DNA from: CAYOEV01 sp964403075
Lineage (GTDB): Bacteria; Bacteroidota; Bacteroidia; Cytophagales; Cyclobacteriaceae
DNA length: 64,000 nt
NCBI GenBank assembly: GCA_964403075.1
Contig: CAYOEV010000003.1
Coordinates: forward strand, 74,050 to 138,049
Direction: 5' to 3'
The notes under the pieces are model-generated. The model made no database searches. It worked only from the letters and a program-made list of their open reading frames with translations, and was not told the DNA's origin. Positions 42,206 through 51,410 of the stretch are shown one piece after another. A program made the translations under genes and the position numbers. Every line of letters begins with the position of its first letter. Position 1 is the stretch's first letter.

Positions 42206-43546
42206 TTACTCAGACACAGGTTTCACCAGATAAGCAGGCACCTCAGCCAGCGCATCAAAACGCTCAGCTTCAGAAGTCCCCATCAATCCCACATAGCCAA
42301 TGGCACCTGTAAGTGGGTTTACAGTGACCAAAAACTGATAGGTGGTAGAAGACTCAAAACCATCGGTTTTTAAAAAATCTATGGATTCGCCTTCATAATC
42401 ATAAGCGTCTAAAATACCGTAGATGGTTCCATCTACACCTGTGGAAAGTGTGCGCATATCAATGTCGAAAGTATTAAAATCGGCGAAATCGGAGGTAAAT
42501 GACGCTACGTCATCAAATGACGCATTTTTAAATGAACCCTCTTCTGCATCCGCTACGTGGTAGGATTGGAAGTACAATCCGTCGCCGCTTTGGGCAACCA
42601 AAACTGAATCGTCATCTTGTGTGGTCATGCCCCCATTGCAGCAGAACGCTGTGGTCAATGAAGCATCTGTAAGACTGCCATCCGCTTTATCGAAGCCAAG
42701 GATGCCCGTAAATGAGGATACTCCTTCATTTCTGACCAAAATTTCTCCTGACGTGGTCACATTGCCTGCATAGGCAATCAACTCGTCATTTTGGATGGAA
42801 ATATTACCAAATCCGCTCCATCCATTGACAGTGGTAGCCGATCCTGGATCTTTGGCATTCAGTACTGAGGCCTCTCCTGTAGACAAGTCCACACCATACA
42901 GATAACCCGCCTTGGCGTCTCCGCCGCCCGCAGCTACAAATGCCTGATCTGTGGCATAATCGTAAACCAGCCCTCTCAAATTGGTCAAAGGCTCCATCGA
43001 CTCATCGACAATGATTTTTGAAAAAGTGGTGGCCCCTGAGGTAGGATCTACTTGATAGAGCACGCCATTGGAGCGGCGCAGAGCCACGAAAGTGGTACGG
43101 TCTACATCTATCAGGTTCACGGTTACCTCACCCAACCCGGCCAGGTCAAATGCTTCTATACTTGTGGTCGCACCCACGAGGATGGTTTCATCATCTTCAG
43201 CCGTGTCATCTGCCACCGGCGTGATGGCCACAGACTTAGTCACATCACCTTCTGCAAAATTGAGGGTAATCGCACCATCAGTGGCAGCGGGTACTGTAGT
43301 GTAATCATCACCGTAGGTGGCCGTACCTGACAGGTTGATGGTTATGGTACCTTCCACAGGAGCAGGGTTTTCAAAAGTCAGATTAATTGTCGTCTCTCCT
43401 CCATTTTCCAATAACGCTAACGATTCTGTATCGAAAGACAAGGCCGAAGGATCAATGGTAATGGGGCTACTGGCGTCGTCGTCTCCGCAACTTACTAGCG
43501 CAAAAGCCACGAACATTAGCGATAAAAATTTCAAACTGTTTCTCAT
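42206..43546 (-). CDS. Lipoprotein with Calx-beta domain and DUF4394-like propeller
   Basis: A 446-residue lipoprotein (MRNSLKFLSLMFVAFALVSCGD, lipobox LVSC). A Calx-beta domain covers about residues 30-135 (SLALLENGGETTINLTF, VAITPVADDTAEDDETILVG). The remaining part (FVALRRSNGVLYQVDPTSGA and LRGLVYDYATDQAFVAAGG) resembles DUF4394 beta-propeller-like proteins. It is probably exposed on the outer membrane and may bind calcium through the Calx-beta loops. Its predicted promoter lies inside the neighbouring glycosyltransferase gene. Confidence 0.8.
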   Translation of the reverse strand: MRNSLKFLSLMFVAFALVSCGDDDASSPITIDPSALSFDTESLALLENGGETTINLTFENPAPVEGTITINLSGTATYGDDYTTVPAATDGAITLNFAEGDVTKSVAITPVADDTAEDDETILVGATTSIEAFDLAGLGEVTVNLIDVDRTTFVALRRSNGVLYQVDPTSGATTFSKIIVDESMEPLTNLRGLVYDYATDQAFVAAGGGDAKAGYLYGVDLSTGEASVLNAKDPGSATTVNGWSGFGNISIQNDELIAYAGNVTTSGEILVRNEGVSSFTGILGFDKADGSLTDASLTTAFCCNGGMTTQDDDSVLVAQSGDGLYFQSYHVADAEEGSFKNASFDDVASFTSDFADFNTFDIDMRTLSTGVDGTIYGILDAYDYEGESIDFLKTDGFESSTTYQFLVTVNPLTGAIGYVGLMGTSEAERFDALAEVPAYLVKPVSE

Positions 43547-43555
43547 AATAAGTAA

Positions 43556-44752
43556 TTAGGTAATTATCAAACTACTCAAATTTATAACTGTTTTGTCTAC
43601 AAAACGATTCGGACCAAATTTTTCATCTACATATAATTTTAGGTGTAGAGGATTATATCGTGCATAACATTTTGATAATGTCGTAATTCCTGTGGCTAAA
43701 CCTAGTATATCTTCCGTGTGGACTAACTTTCCCACTTGGGCACTGACAATGTCTTCCGGCCCTCCGCAGCGAGTGGCCAATACGGGTTTGCCACAGGCCA
43801 AAGCCTCCAACAGCACATTTCCAAAAGTTTCGTGCCGGCTGGGCAACACGTAAAAATCACATTGCTGCATGTGTGCCCTCACCTGCTCTCGGTTCATGAG
43901 GCCTAACCATTGAAATCGATCCGCTACGCCTTCGCGTTGTGCCAGCCTTTGGTAAGTACTGAGCTGACTTCCCGTTCCGCCCAAATAAATTTCTCCCTCG
44001 AATGATTTACCCAAATGTGCAACCGCCCGGATCAGCAGATCATAGCCCTTTTGCCTTTCCATGCGGCCAACAGAAAAAATTCTTACACCTTTAGTTTTTC
44101 GGGTTGTTTGTTTCGCTAACGGGTAAAACAGGTCTGTGTCCACCGGATTGTGAATGGTCGTGACCTTTGTAAATCCAAAAGACCGGACGTTTTCTTCAAG
44201 AGAAGAGCTGGTGGCGATCAGTAGTTGTGCGGGTTCGAGTACCTGTCTAATGCGGTCCTTCAGCTTGCCATTATGCAGGTACTGCTCAAACGGCCAGGGG
44301 CTCATTCGTAACGTAACTACATAGGGCACCTTATATTTCTCAGACAAGGCCTTCGCAAGAAAAGCTCCCGGGTAGGTGGCCTGGGCATGTAGCACATCAA
44401 CGGGTCCGACCAAATTGACGAAATGTTTAAAATGCCTGTCAGCGGTGCGAAAAAGCTGTGGCATATTTCCCCCTAGTTTTTGTGTCCAGGTATACACCGG
44501 ATCAAAATAGTGATGAATATTGTCTTTTTGTCGGTGGTGACCGATCGGCTGTCGTCGTCGGAGTTTAGCCATATTCCCAACCACATCCCTGACCCAGAGC
44601 ATGTGCATCGGGTCTCCCTGCCCCCAGGTACTTACACCAAACAGACTTTCAGGTAAATGTTTGGCCAGTATTTCGATCTGCTCTTTCACAAAAACCCCGT
44701 AAATCGGATGGTTTGCCGAGGGATAAAAAGAAGGTAAGTAAAACACCTTCAT
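43556..44752 (-). CDS. Glycosyltransferase family 4
   Basis: A glycosyltransferase of about 398 residues with two Rossmann domains of the GT-B fold. The N-terminal domain starts VFYLPSFYPSANHPIYGVFV; the C-terminal domain has IFSVGRMERQKGYDLLIRAVAHL, QWLGLMNREQVRAHMQQCDFYVLPSRHETFGNVLLEALACGKPVLATRCGGP with the conserved ExFGxxxxE motif. It probably uses a UDP- or GDP-sugar donor. Start at MKVFYL overlaps the preceding methyltransferase stop (ATGA). It belongs with the methyltransferase and the GT2 gene in a small glycan cluster. Confidence 0.9.
   Translation of the reverse strand: MKVFYLPSFYPSANHPIYGVFVKEQIEILAKHLPESLFGVSTWGQGDPMHMLWVRDVVGNMAKLRRRQPIGHHRQKDNIHHYFDPVYTWTQKLGGNMPQLFRTADRHFKHFVNLVGPVDVLHAQATYPGAFLAKALSEKYKVPYVVTLRMSPWPFEQYLHNGKLKDRIRQVLEPAQLLIATSSSLEENVRSFGFTKVTTIHNPVDTDLFYPLAKQTTRKTKGVRIFSVGRMERQKGYDLLIRAVAHLGKSFEGEIYLGGTGSQLSTYQRLAQREGVADRFQWLGLMNREQVRAHMQQCDFYVLPSRHETFGNVLLEALACGKPVLATRCGGPEDIVSAQVGKLVHTEDILGLATGITTLSKCYARYNPLHLKLYVDEKFGPNRFVDKTVINLSSLIIT
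43577..43602 (-). promoter_or_regulatory. Candidate promoter of the Calx-beta lipoprotein gene
   Basis: On the minus strand TTG and a perfect TAnnTTTG box (TAAATTTG) precede the ATG by about 30 bases; spacing between the two is 15, shorter than ideal. The boxes lie within the 3' end of the GT4 gene. Confidence 0.35.
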
Positions 44753-45435
44753 GACCTGGGGCTTAACAAAAGCCAACCGATAGAATCGGACCGCCACTCC
44801 TGAAGTAAGCCCCACCAGTAGCGCTGCAGCACCCAACGGAAGGGCACGCTGAATGGGTAATCTGTGGATTTCCTATCTTCTACAGGGAAGAAGGCCACCC
44901 CGTGGGTGGGTGTACTTCTTTGCGTGATGGCTCTCCGGATGTGCTGCCCGTGAACTTCAACCAAAATGGTGCATTGTTGCCAGGCTTTGAGTCGCTGGTT
45001 GTCCAGCAACTTCATTTCTTCGCCTTCTACATCCATCAATATAAAATCGCGGACAGATTGCGTGTCTTCGTCTTTTCTAAAGGTGGGTTTTTGCGTGATG
45101 TGTAAACCATTGATCAAGGCTAGCCGGGTTAGAAGGTCCTGGCCTGCTATATCAGATTCATAGGCCCACACAGGTCGCTGCCACCGGCGCGACAAACCTG
45201 CGGCATAATACCCCTCTGCCGCGCCTATGATGATAATCTTGTCAAAATGTTGTCCATCCAGGGCGTAGAGAATCTGATGAATTTCCCGCTCATAACTTCC
45301 GATGATTTTGGGGAAATAGGCACTATTTACGCTGTCTTTGACGTAGAACATACCAGCAAAAGGGCCGCTGATTATTTGTTTGTCGGACAATCTGCAAACG
45401 TATGCTTTGCAAAAGGTGATGGGTGAAAGTCGCAT
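44749..45435 (-). CDS. FkbM-like SAM-dependent methyltransferase
   Basis: A 228-residue protein related to FkbM methyltransferases. The SAM-binding part is FDKIIIIGAAEGYYAAGLSRRW near residue 65, and ILMDVEGEEMKLLDN near residue 130 is the FkbM DxEGxE motif. The N terminus is divergent (MRLSPITFCKAYVCRLSDKQ) and lacks a signal peptide, so it probably acts in the cytoplasm on a sugar of a surface glycan. It ends inside the GT4 start codon (ATGA) and is divergent from GT2 with only 21 bases between starts. Confidence 0.77.
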   Translation of the reverse strand: MRLSPITFCKAYVCRLSDKQIISGPFAGMFYVKDSVNSAYFPKIIGSYEREIHQILYALDGQHFDKIIIIGAAEGYYAAGLSRRWQRPVWAYESDIAGQDLLTRLALINGLHITQKPTFRKDEDTQSVRDFILMDVEGEEMKLLDNQRLKAWQQCTILVEVHGQHIRRAITQRSTPTHGVAFFPVEDRKSTDYPFSVPFRWVLQRYWWGLLQEWRSDSIGWLLLSPRS

Positions 45436-45456
45436 TTCTACTGAAACCTAAATATT

Positions 45457-46323
45457 TTGCTGCACAATCAATTCACATTTGCTTTGAATGAGCCGCTAGT
45501 TTCTGTCATTTGTTTATGTCACAATCAGGCAGCGTATGTGCAAGAGGCCGTTCAATCAGTCTTAAAGCAAACATACCAGCCTGTTGAGTGCATATTGGTG
45601 GACGATGGGAGTACAGATGACAGCAAGGAAGTCCTAAGTCACCTTTCTTCCAAATACCAATTGCCTTTTGTTTCCCTGGAAGCAATACACGGGAATTGCG
45701 TGGCATTCAATCGTGGATGGATGCAATCAAAAGGTGAATTTATTATTGATCTCGCAGCGGATGATGTGTTGATGCCACAGCGCGTAGCGTTGGGGGTGTC
45801 TCGAATGCAGAGCACCGGGGCTGGCATCCATTATTCAGATGTGGCCTTAATCGACCCACAGGGTGTGCTGGTAGGCAAACATGAAACCAGGAGTTGGCTG
45901 AATACAATGGACCAGTTGGAGGGTGACCTTTACGCCCAATTGGTAGCCAAGTATTTTATCAACGCCGCATCAATGATGTTTAGGCGGGGCGTTTTGGAAA
46001 GTTTGGGGGGGTATGACGAGCAGTTAGCCTACGAGGACTTTGACTTTTGGGTTCGTAGTGCCAGACAGTTCGAATACTGCTTCACCGAAGAATTTCTGGT
46101 TAAAAAAAGGATAGTCGAAGGCTCACTCTCTACGCAGCAAACCAAATGGAAGTCGGTCCATTTGACTACCAACTATTTAGTATGTCAAAAAATCCAGCAG
46201 CTAAATCAAACGGCTGCAGATCGTAAGGCCTTTCGAACACGCGTGTGGACGGAAATGAAACAGGCGTTGAAATGGGGGAGGTATGATTTGGCGGTTCGTT
46301 ATCTACTATTCATGTTTCATTGA
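45457..46323 (+). CDS. Glycosyltransferase family 2
   Basis: A 288-residue GT-A fold glycosyltransferase. N-terminal PLVSVICLCHNQAAYVQEAVQSVLKQTY is the nucleotide-sugar site, VDDGSTDDSKEVL the conserved acidic motif, and FIIDLAADDVLMPQRVALG carries a DxD-like set (AADD). The C-terminal part (YEDFDFWVRSARQF) gives the usual acceptor-site acidic residue. It is likely to build a cell-surface glycan with the neighbouring GT4 and FkbM genes. Confidence 0.9.
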   Translation: MLHNQFTFALNEPLVSVICLCHNQAAYVQEAVQSVLKQTYQPVECILVDDGSTDDSKEVLSHLSSKYQLPFVSLEAIHGNCVAFNRGWMQSKGEFIIDLAADDVLMPQRVALGVSRMQSTGAGIHYSDVALIDPQGVLVGKHETRSWLNTMDQLEGDLYAQLVAKYFINAASMMFRRGVLESLGGYDEQLAYEDFDFWVRSARQFEYCFTEEFLVKKRIVEGSLSTQQTKWKSVHLTTNYLVCQKIQQLNQTAADRKAFRTRVWTEMKQALKWGRYDLAVRYLLFMFH

Positions 46324-46560
46324 ATGATCGTCAATGCCTATTCCTGTGTAAGTGCGACATCAAACCGACTGGCATGGTCTCCTTTACTGTGATGCACTCC
46401 TGATTTTTGTCTGTGGCATTTTCTGCCTGATGTCGGCAGCTGCTCGCGATTGTTATCGGGATGGAAAACGTATGGTAGTACTGGTACCTTCGACGATGTG
46501 TGCAACTACAGGTTACATAAATGGCGAAAATCACCTATTTTTAAAATTAAAACCTAACCC

Positions 46561-47160
46561 ATGAGACCATTGATGACCTGTTTGTTCCTGGGCCTGCTAG
46601 TTTATAGCCAGGGGCAAAATATTCAGCCGTTAATCGCACCCGAACCTTTTATAAGGGCCTTTCAGGAGGCTGTGCAACAGGAGGATTTTGCGGCAGTCGA
46701 GGCCTTGCTGTTTGATCGACAGGACATTGCAGAGGCGAAAAAAATGCTAAAAAAGGCAGTAAATCCGGAATTGGTAAAAAGAGCTGAGAAAATAAACCGG
46801 GAAATCATCCAGGTAGAAGACAATTATGAGGAATTCAAGGCAGATTTTTCCCGTGAAATAAGAGCCGGCTGGGATGGTTTGATGGCATATGATGAAGAAA
46901 ATGGGTTTCAATGGGCAGATTTACAGTACGTCTTTGCCAGTTACAATATCAGGAAGCGCGACCTACTCAGTGTGCGAATGGAAGCTGAATTACGCTTTTT
47001 CACGGAAACCGGCAAAGAGGTGGTGCTTCATCTAGAGGGGCGACAGTTGGCAGGGCGGTGGCGATTGAACCAATTCCGTCCGGAAATAGAGACACCAACT
47101 GAAGAGGAGGCTTACGAGGAGTTGGAAGAAGCCGTTGAAACCATAGAGGAGGAAAAATAA
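46561..47160 (+). CDS. Secreted protein of unknown function
   Basis: A 199-residue exported protein with a signal peptide (MRPLMTCLFLGLLVYSQGQ). The first half is probably helical (FIRAFQEAVQQEDFAAVEALL); the second is strand-rich (DLLSVRMEAELRFFTETGKEVVLHLEG) and the end is highly acidic (a Glu-rich tail of about 25 residues). No family is recognised; NTF2-like or DUF4783-like are possible but not supported. It stands alone, behind a 237-base intergenic gap in which I see no gene, and it is convergent with rsgA. Confidence 0.75.
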   Translation: MRPLMTCLFLGLLVYSQGQNIQPLIAPEPFIRAFQEAVQQEDFAAVEALLFDRQDIAEAKKMLKKAVNPELVKRAEKINREIIQVEDNYEEFKADFSREIRAGWDGLMAYDEENGFQWADLQYVFASYNIRKRDLLSVRMEAELRFFTETGKEVVLHLEGRQLAGRWRLNQFRPEIETPTEEEAYEELEEAVETIEEEK

Positions 47161-47169
47161 GCTCCTCTG

Positions 47170-48084
47170 TCAGTGGGTACTTGTGAGCATATTGAGGTAG
47201 CTGGCGTACCTAAATTCAGCGATGTCTCCGGCTGCCATGGCTGCTTTTACTGCGCATCCTGGTTCATTGCTATGGCTGCAGTTGTGAAATTGACAGGCAC
47301 CCATAAGGTCGCGCATCTCGGGAAAGTAGTGCGCAAGTTCTTGTGATTCTACCTCCGCCAAACCCAGCTCTTTAATGCCTGGCGTATCTATTAAATGTGA
47401 CTGTGAATCAACGTCAAACATTTCCGCGAAAGTGGTGGTGTGCCGGCCTTTGTTGGCAAATCCGGAGATGTCTCCCACTTCCTGTGCCGCCTCTTGTACC
47501 AGCGCATTGATCAATGTAGATTTACCTGTACCGGAATGACCAGCCAATAGCGTGTTACGTTCCGTCAAAGCTGCCCTCAAAGCCTGTGAAGGGGGTCGAT
47601 TAGCGAAGGCTTCCATGAATGTGGCATAACCCAACTGCTCATATACGGCGCCAAAGAGGTACCACTGATCCAATTCCTTTGTAGTCAGCAGGTCACATTT
47701 GTTTAATACGACCAGTCCCGGTATACGGTAGGCTTCCAGTGTTACCAAAAAGCGGTCTATAAAAACAATCGATGTTCGGGGTGTGTGGAATGTGAACAAC
47801 ACCAGCGCCTGGTCTACATTGGCCGCCACGAGATGGGTAAAACTTTTGCGTTTCGGAGATTCGCGTGCCACGTAATTTTCCCTGGGTAGAATGTCGCTAA
47901 TGATCCAGTCGCCTTCACCTTTTTCATTGGGTACGATCATTACATAATCCCCCACAGCAATAGGATTGGTTATTTTTTTGCCTTCCAGCCTGAATTTACC
48001 CCTGAGGCGAGCCGTATATCTCTGGCCATCCTGGCTCCTGACACCATACCACATTCCGGTGGTTTTAATGACCTGCGCCTTCAT
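47170..48084 (-). CDS. rsgA: Small ribosomal subunit biogenesis GTPase RsgA
   Basis: A 304-residue circularly permuted GTPase that helps the late maturation of the 30S subunit. An N-terminal OB fold (RYTARLRGKFRLEGKKITNPIAVGD) is followed by the permuted GTPase motifs in the order NKCDLL, GHSGTGKSTLINAL and DTPGIKELG, and a C-terminal zinc domain with CQFHNCSHSNEPGCAV. It starts in the stop codon of the preceding waaA gene (ATGA overlap). Confidence 0.96.
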   Translation of the reverse strand: MKAQVIKTTGMWYGVRSQDGQRYTARLRGKFRLEGKKITNPIAVGDYVMIVPNEKGEGDWIISDILPRENYVARESPKRKSFTHLVAANVDQALVLFTFHTPRTSIVFIDRFLVTLEAYRIPGLVVLNKCDLLTTKELDQWYLFGAVYEQLGYATFMEAFANRPPSQALRAALTERNTLLAGHSGTGKSTLINALVQEAAQEVGDISGFANKGRHTTTFAEMFDVDSQSHLIDTPGIKELGLAEVESQELAHYFPEMRDLMGACQFHNCSHSNEPGCAVKAAMAAGDIAEFRYASYLNMLTSTH

Positions 48085-49322
48085 TTAATAAATTTCTCCA
48101 CCAGTGCCATGATCTTTTCTGTGGCACCAGCGTGCGCCAACACAAAACTTCCAGCTCGTTGCCCCATGGATTTCCTTTCTTCTTCATTGGTGAGCCAGGT
48201 TTCCAGTTCTCTCCCAATTTCATGGCAGTCATGCACTTCCAGGGCACCACCTGCTTTCAGGAGTGCCATGGCTTCCTGAAATTTATCGTTTTTGTCATGT
48301 GCACCAAAAATTACCGGGATGCCGTATACAGCCGCCTCCAAAGTATTATGAAGGGCACCTCTAAGCCCACCGCCCACATAAGCGGCCATGCCGTATCGAT
48401 AAACAGAAGACAACATGCCCATATTGTCGATGATCAACACCCGATGACGATCGGCAAGATTTTCAGTATCAGAAAACAAAATCGATTCAGGAAGTGTATG
48501 AACCAGCTCCTGTATTTCATTTTCTAACAGGTTGTGAGGGGCCACCACGAATTGTACGCGATCATAAAAATCATCGATTACCGGCTTGAGTATCTGCATG
48601 TCTGAAGGCCAGGTACTGCCCAAAACCATGAGGGGACCTTTTTTGAATTTTTCGATTACTTCAATAATTTTTGATTGACTGGAAATTTCCAACACCCGGT
48701 CGAAGCGCGTGTCGCCGGCAAGTGTCAGGTGCGCCTCTGGAATACCTATACTTTTGCCCAGATCAAGAGATTGTTGGTCTTGCATAAAGTAATGTGCAAT
48801 GCCTCGCAGTACCGGTTGGTAAAATTTGCCCGACCAATGGAAAAACAATTGATTGGGTCTGAATAAGCAGGCAATCATGAGGGTGCGTACCTGCCTGTTC
48901 TGCAATTCTTTGAGCATGAAATACCAAAATTCATATTTGATAAATATGGCCAACACAGGTTGCACGATCTGCATAAATCTGGAAGCATTTTTCTTCGTAT
49001 CTATCGGCAGGTAGTGGACCCAATCGGCACCTGCATAGTTTTTCCTGACTTCGTAGCCGGATGGTGAAAAAAAGGTGAGCAGTATTTGCACGTGATGGGC
49101 TTTTTTCAAGGCTTCCATGACCGGCCTTCCCTGCTCAAACTCACCTAGTGAGGCCGCATGAAACCAAATGACGGGGGCTTTCCTTGATTTTAAATCGTTC
49201 TCGAGTTTCACCGACCATTTTTTTCGGCCATCAATGAATTTTTTTGCTTTAGGATTCACTGGACGAATTAGCCAGACAATTAGCACATACGCCCAGATGC
49301 CTATACGATAGAGACCGATCAT
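48081..49322 (-). CDS. waaA: 3-deoxy-D-manno-octulosonic acid (KDO) transferase WaaA
   Basis: WaaA attaches KDO to lipid IVA on the inner membrane. The protein has about 413 residues; an N-terminal membrane anchor (IGLYRIGIWAYVLIVWLIRPV) is followed by WFHAASLGEFEQGRPVMEALKK and ILLTFFSPSGYEVRKNYAGADWVHYLP, and a C-terminal GT-B domain with AYVGGGLRGALHNTLEAAVYGIPVIFG. I start at MIGLYRI, because the ten earlier codons overlap the terminator of the upstream peroxiredoxin gene. It is followed by rsgA with an ATGA overlap. Confidence 0.95.
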   Translation of the reverse strand: MIGLYRIGIWAYVLIVWLIRPVNPKAKKFIDGRKKWSVKLENDLKSRKAPVIWFHAASLGEFEQGRPVMEALKKAHHVQILLTFFSPSGYEVRKNYAGADWVHYLPIDTKKNASRFMQIVQPVLAIFIKYEFWYFMLKELQNRQVRTLMIACLFRPNQLFFHWSGKFYQPVLRGIAHYFMQDQQSLDLGKSIGIPEAHLTLAGDTRFDRVLEISSQSKIIEVIEKFKKGPLMVLGSTWPSDMQILKPVIDDFYDRVQFVVAPHNLLENEIQELVHTLPESILFSDTENLADRHRVLIIDNMGMLSSVYRYGMAAYVGGGLRGALHNTLEAAVYGIPVIFGAHDKNDKFQEAMALLKAGGALEVHDCHEIGRELETWLTNEEERKSMGQRAGSFVLAHAGATEKIMALVEKFIK

Positions 49323-49350
49323 TGGGCAAAAAAACAGAAACCCTTCGAAC

Positions 49351-49382
49351 AAAAAAAGACCAGCCTGTGAAGGGTGGTCTTG
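49351..49382 (-). terminator. Terminator of the peroxiredoxin gene
   Basis: On the minus strand AAGACCACCC, a loop and a pairing TGGTCTT are followed by seven T. The stem is short but clear and ends 24 bases after the peroxiredoxin stop codon. Confidence 0.7.
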
Positions 49383-49406
49383 AATGCTGTTTTTAGTAAG
49401 TGGGTA

Positions 49407-50036
49407 CTAGTGTGAGGCCAGGTAATTGGATACTCCTTCTTTAGTGGCCTGCATCGCGTCTTTCCCTTCTTCCCAGTTGGCGGGGCAAACCTCACCATGT
49501 TTTTCAATATGATGCCAGGCATCTGCGATACGGATCATTTCATCTATGTTTCTTCCCAAAGGCAAATCGTTGATGGTCTCGTGTCGGACAATACCTTCTT
49601 TGTCGATGAAGAATGTACCCCGGTAAGCCACAGGGGTACCTTCAAATTCAAGATTGCCTTCTTCATCGTAGCTCCAATCTCCTGCCAACACACCAAAGTT
49701 GGTGGCAATGGTCTTGGACAGGTCTGCAACCAATGGGTATTTTACGCCTGCAATACCGCCATTGTCTTTGGCAGTCATCAACCAGGCCAGGTGGGTTTCT
49801 TCCGAGTCACAAGAGGCACCTACCACCTTTACGTTTCTTTTCTCGAATTCTGCCAGTTTCTCCTGAAATGCAAGAATTTCTGTCGGGCAAACAAACGTGA
49901 AATCTTTTGGATAAAAGAAGAAGATTACCTCGCTCTTACCGATGTATTGCTCAAGTGAAAATTGTTCCACGATTTCTTCTCCATCTAAGACAGCGGGTGC
50001 GTTGAAAACGGGCGCTTTTTTACCTACTAGTGACAT
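49407..50036 (-). CDS. 2-Cys peroxiredoxin (AhpC/Prx)
   Basis: A 209-residue typical 2-Cys peroxiredoxin reducing hydrogen peroxide and organic peroxides with electrons from thioredoxin. The peroxidatic cysteine is in FTFVCPTEI near residue 50 and the resolving cysteine in GEVCPANWEEG near residue 183. The long spacing and typical C-terminal arm (YLASH) are those of eukaryote-like Prx1. It is monocistronic, with its own terminator and a promoter-like box. Confidence 0.94.
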   Translation of the reverse strand: MSLVGKKAPVFNAPAVLDGEEIVEQFSLEQYIGKSEVIFFFYPKDFTFVCPTEILAFQEKLAEFEKRNVKVVGASCDSEETHLAWLMTAKDNGGIAGVKYPLVADLSKTIATNFGVLAGDWSYDEEGNLEFEGTPVAYRGTFFIDKEGIVRHETINDLPLGRNIDEMIRIADAWHHIEKHGEVCPANWEEGKDAMQATKEGVSNYLASH

Positions 50037-50078
50037 ATGATTTGTATTAAATAATTGAATAATTCAGTAAACTAAGTT

Positions 50079-50086
50079 CAAATTTA
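50079..50086 (-). promoter_or_regulatory. Candidate -7 box for the peroxiredoxin gene
   Basis: TAAATTTG on the minus strand matches TAnnTTTG and lies about 43 bases before the start codon. No clear -33 TTTG is seen, so confidence is limited. Confidence 0.35.
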
Positions 50087-50192
50087 CGCCTTGCACAGGT
50101 ATAATCGGTACTACCTTCATAAGGTAAAATTAAATTGAAGCTTGCCTGTACGACTTAAAAATTTGTAAATTCACTCCAAAACCTTACCACAT

Positions 50193-51260
50193 ATGACGAA
50201 AACTTTGACAAAACTCTTAGCAGTTGCCTTTCTGGTCACAGGTTTGCAGACTGCTCAAGCGCAATTCAACACAGATGATCTGGGAGATCTGGGTACCATC
50301 TTTAATGGCGGTCAGCAGGATGCTGAATTATATTTCAATAATTATTTCCGTCCGGCCATACTGTCCTTCGGTAACGGACTCGCGGGTGGCTGGGTCAATA
50401 CGGCCAAGCCACATAAGCTTCTTGGTTTTGATTTAACAGTATCTATGAATCTGGCGGCTATACCGAAGGAGGATGCGACCTTTAATTTCAATAGCGCGGG
50501 TTTTCAAAACTTAATTTTAGCTTCCGGAGATCCCAATCTGCCCACACTGGCGGGAAGCACCAGTGATGCCGTCCTGGAGTTTACTTCTCCCACCATAGAT
50601 GGTGCCGATGGAGTAGAAATCGACTATACGGGCGATACCCAGTTTGCTGCACCCGGCGGATTAAATCTGGATTTTCTTTACCTCGCGGCTCCGGTACCCA
50701 CGGTGAATGCTGGAATTGGCCTGATCAAGAATACTGATCTAAAAGTAAGATTCATTCCTACGGTGGGTACGGATGATTTTGAACTGAGCTTATGGGGTGT
50801 GGGCGTTTTGCATGATGTGAAACAACACATTCCAGGACTGAAATTAGTACCCATTGATATTTCCGCATTTGTAGGTTATACCAAAATGAACATGGACGTA
50901 GCGGTGACTACCGAGCCGGGTGATGATTTTCAGGCAGAAGACGGTTTGGCAGAATTTGAAGTGTCTTCTACGACCATACAGGTAGTAGCATCAAAAAAGC
51001 TTGCCATTTTCACCCCGTATGCGAGCGTGGGTTATAATATCGTGGACAATTCATTTAAAACATCCGGAAGGTTTTTTTACACCAATGATTTAGGAGCTAC
51101 GGTAGATTTCGCCAATCTGGATGTAACGTACAGTGGTGCCAGTACCACACGTTTGACGGCAGGATTTCAGTTGAAGCTGGCCATTCTTACTTTGCATGCG
51201 GACTACACCATTCAGAAGTACAACACATTGACGGCAGGCGTGGGAATCAGCGTTCGCTAA
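50193..51260 (+). CDS. DUF6588 family outer membrane protein
   Basis: A 355-residue exported protein of the DUF6588 family, found in Bacteroidota. The signal peptide MTKTLTKLLAVAFLVTGLQTAQAQ is followed by DAELYFNNYFRPAILSFGNGLAGGWVNTAKPHKLLGFDLTVS, and strands of about ten residues ending in aromatic residues (YTIQKYNTLTAGVGISV) at the C terminus suggest a beta-barrel in the outer membrane. No function known. It has its own intrinsic terminator. Confidence 0.85.
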   Translation: MTKTLTKLLAVAFLVTGLQTAQAQFNTDDLGDLGTIFNGGQQDAELYFNNYFRPAILSFGNGLAGGWVNTAKPHKLLGFDLTVSMNLAAIPKEDATFNFNSAGFQNLILASGDPNLPTLAGSTSDAVLEFTSPTIDGADGVEIDYTGDTQFAAPGGLNLDFLYLAAPVPTVNAGIGLIKNTDLKVRFIPTVGTDDFELSLWGVGVLHDVKQHIPGLKLVPIDISAFVGYTKMNMDVAVTTEPGDDFQAEDGLAEFEVSSTTIQVVASKKLAIFTPYASVGYNIVDNSFKTSGRFFYTNDLGATVDFANLDVTYSGASTTRLTAGFQLKLAILTLHADYTIQKYNTLTAGVGISVR

Positions 51261-51291
51261 AAGCAGCAGAAAAATTAAAAGATTGCTAATA

Positions 51292-51325
51292 AAGAAAAGC
51301 TTGCCAATGGCAAGCTTTTCTTTTA
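51292..51325 (+). terminator. Rho-independent terminator of the DUF6588 gene
   Basis: A long perfect stem, AAAAGCTTGCCA and TGGCAAGCTTTT with a tiny loop, ends in TTCTTTT about 35 bases after the stop codon. It is almost symmetric and could work in both directions. Confidence 0.85.
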
Positions 51326-51410
51326 GTCAAACAGGTGTATGAATAAATTTTGTGTTATGTACTCATATATACGCCCTGTGACACGCAGGTAACCCACGAG
51401 CATAAAAAAA

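Noticed and set aside
46324..46560. Small ORFs on both strands between GT2 and the secreted gene
   Set aside because: Short frames (67 and 70 codons) overlap each other on opposite strands and have no pattern; no gene is claimed.
47145..47168. Inverted repeat AGAGGAG/CTCCTCT across the stop of the secreted gene
   Set aside because: Seven-base stem without a T run on either side; may be chance in a Glu-codon-rich tail.
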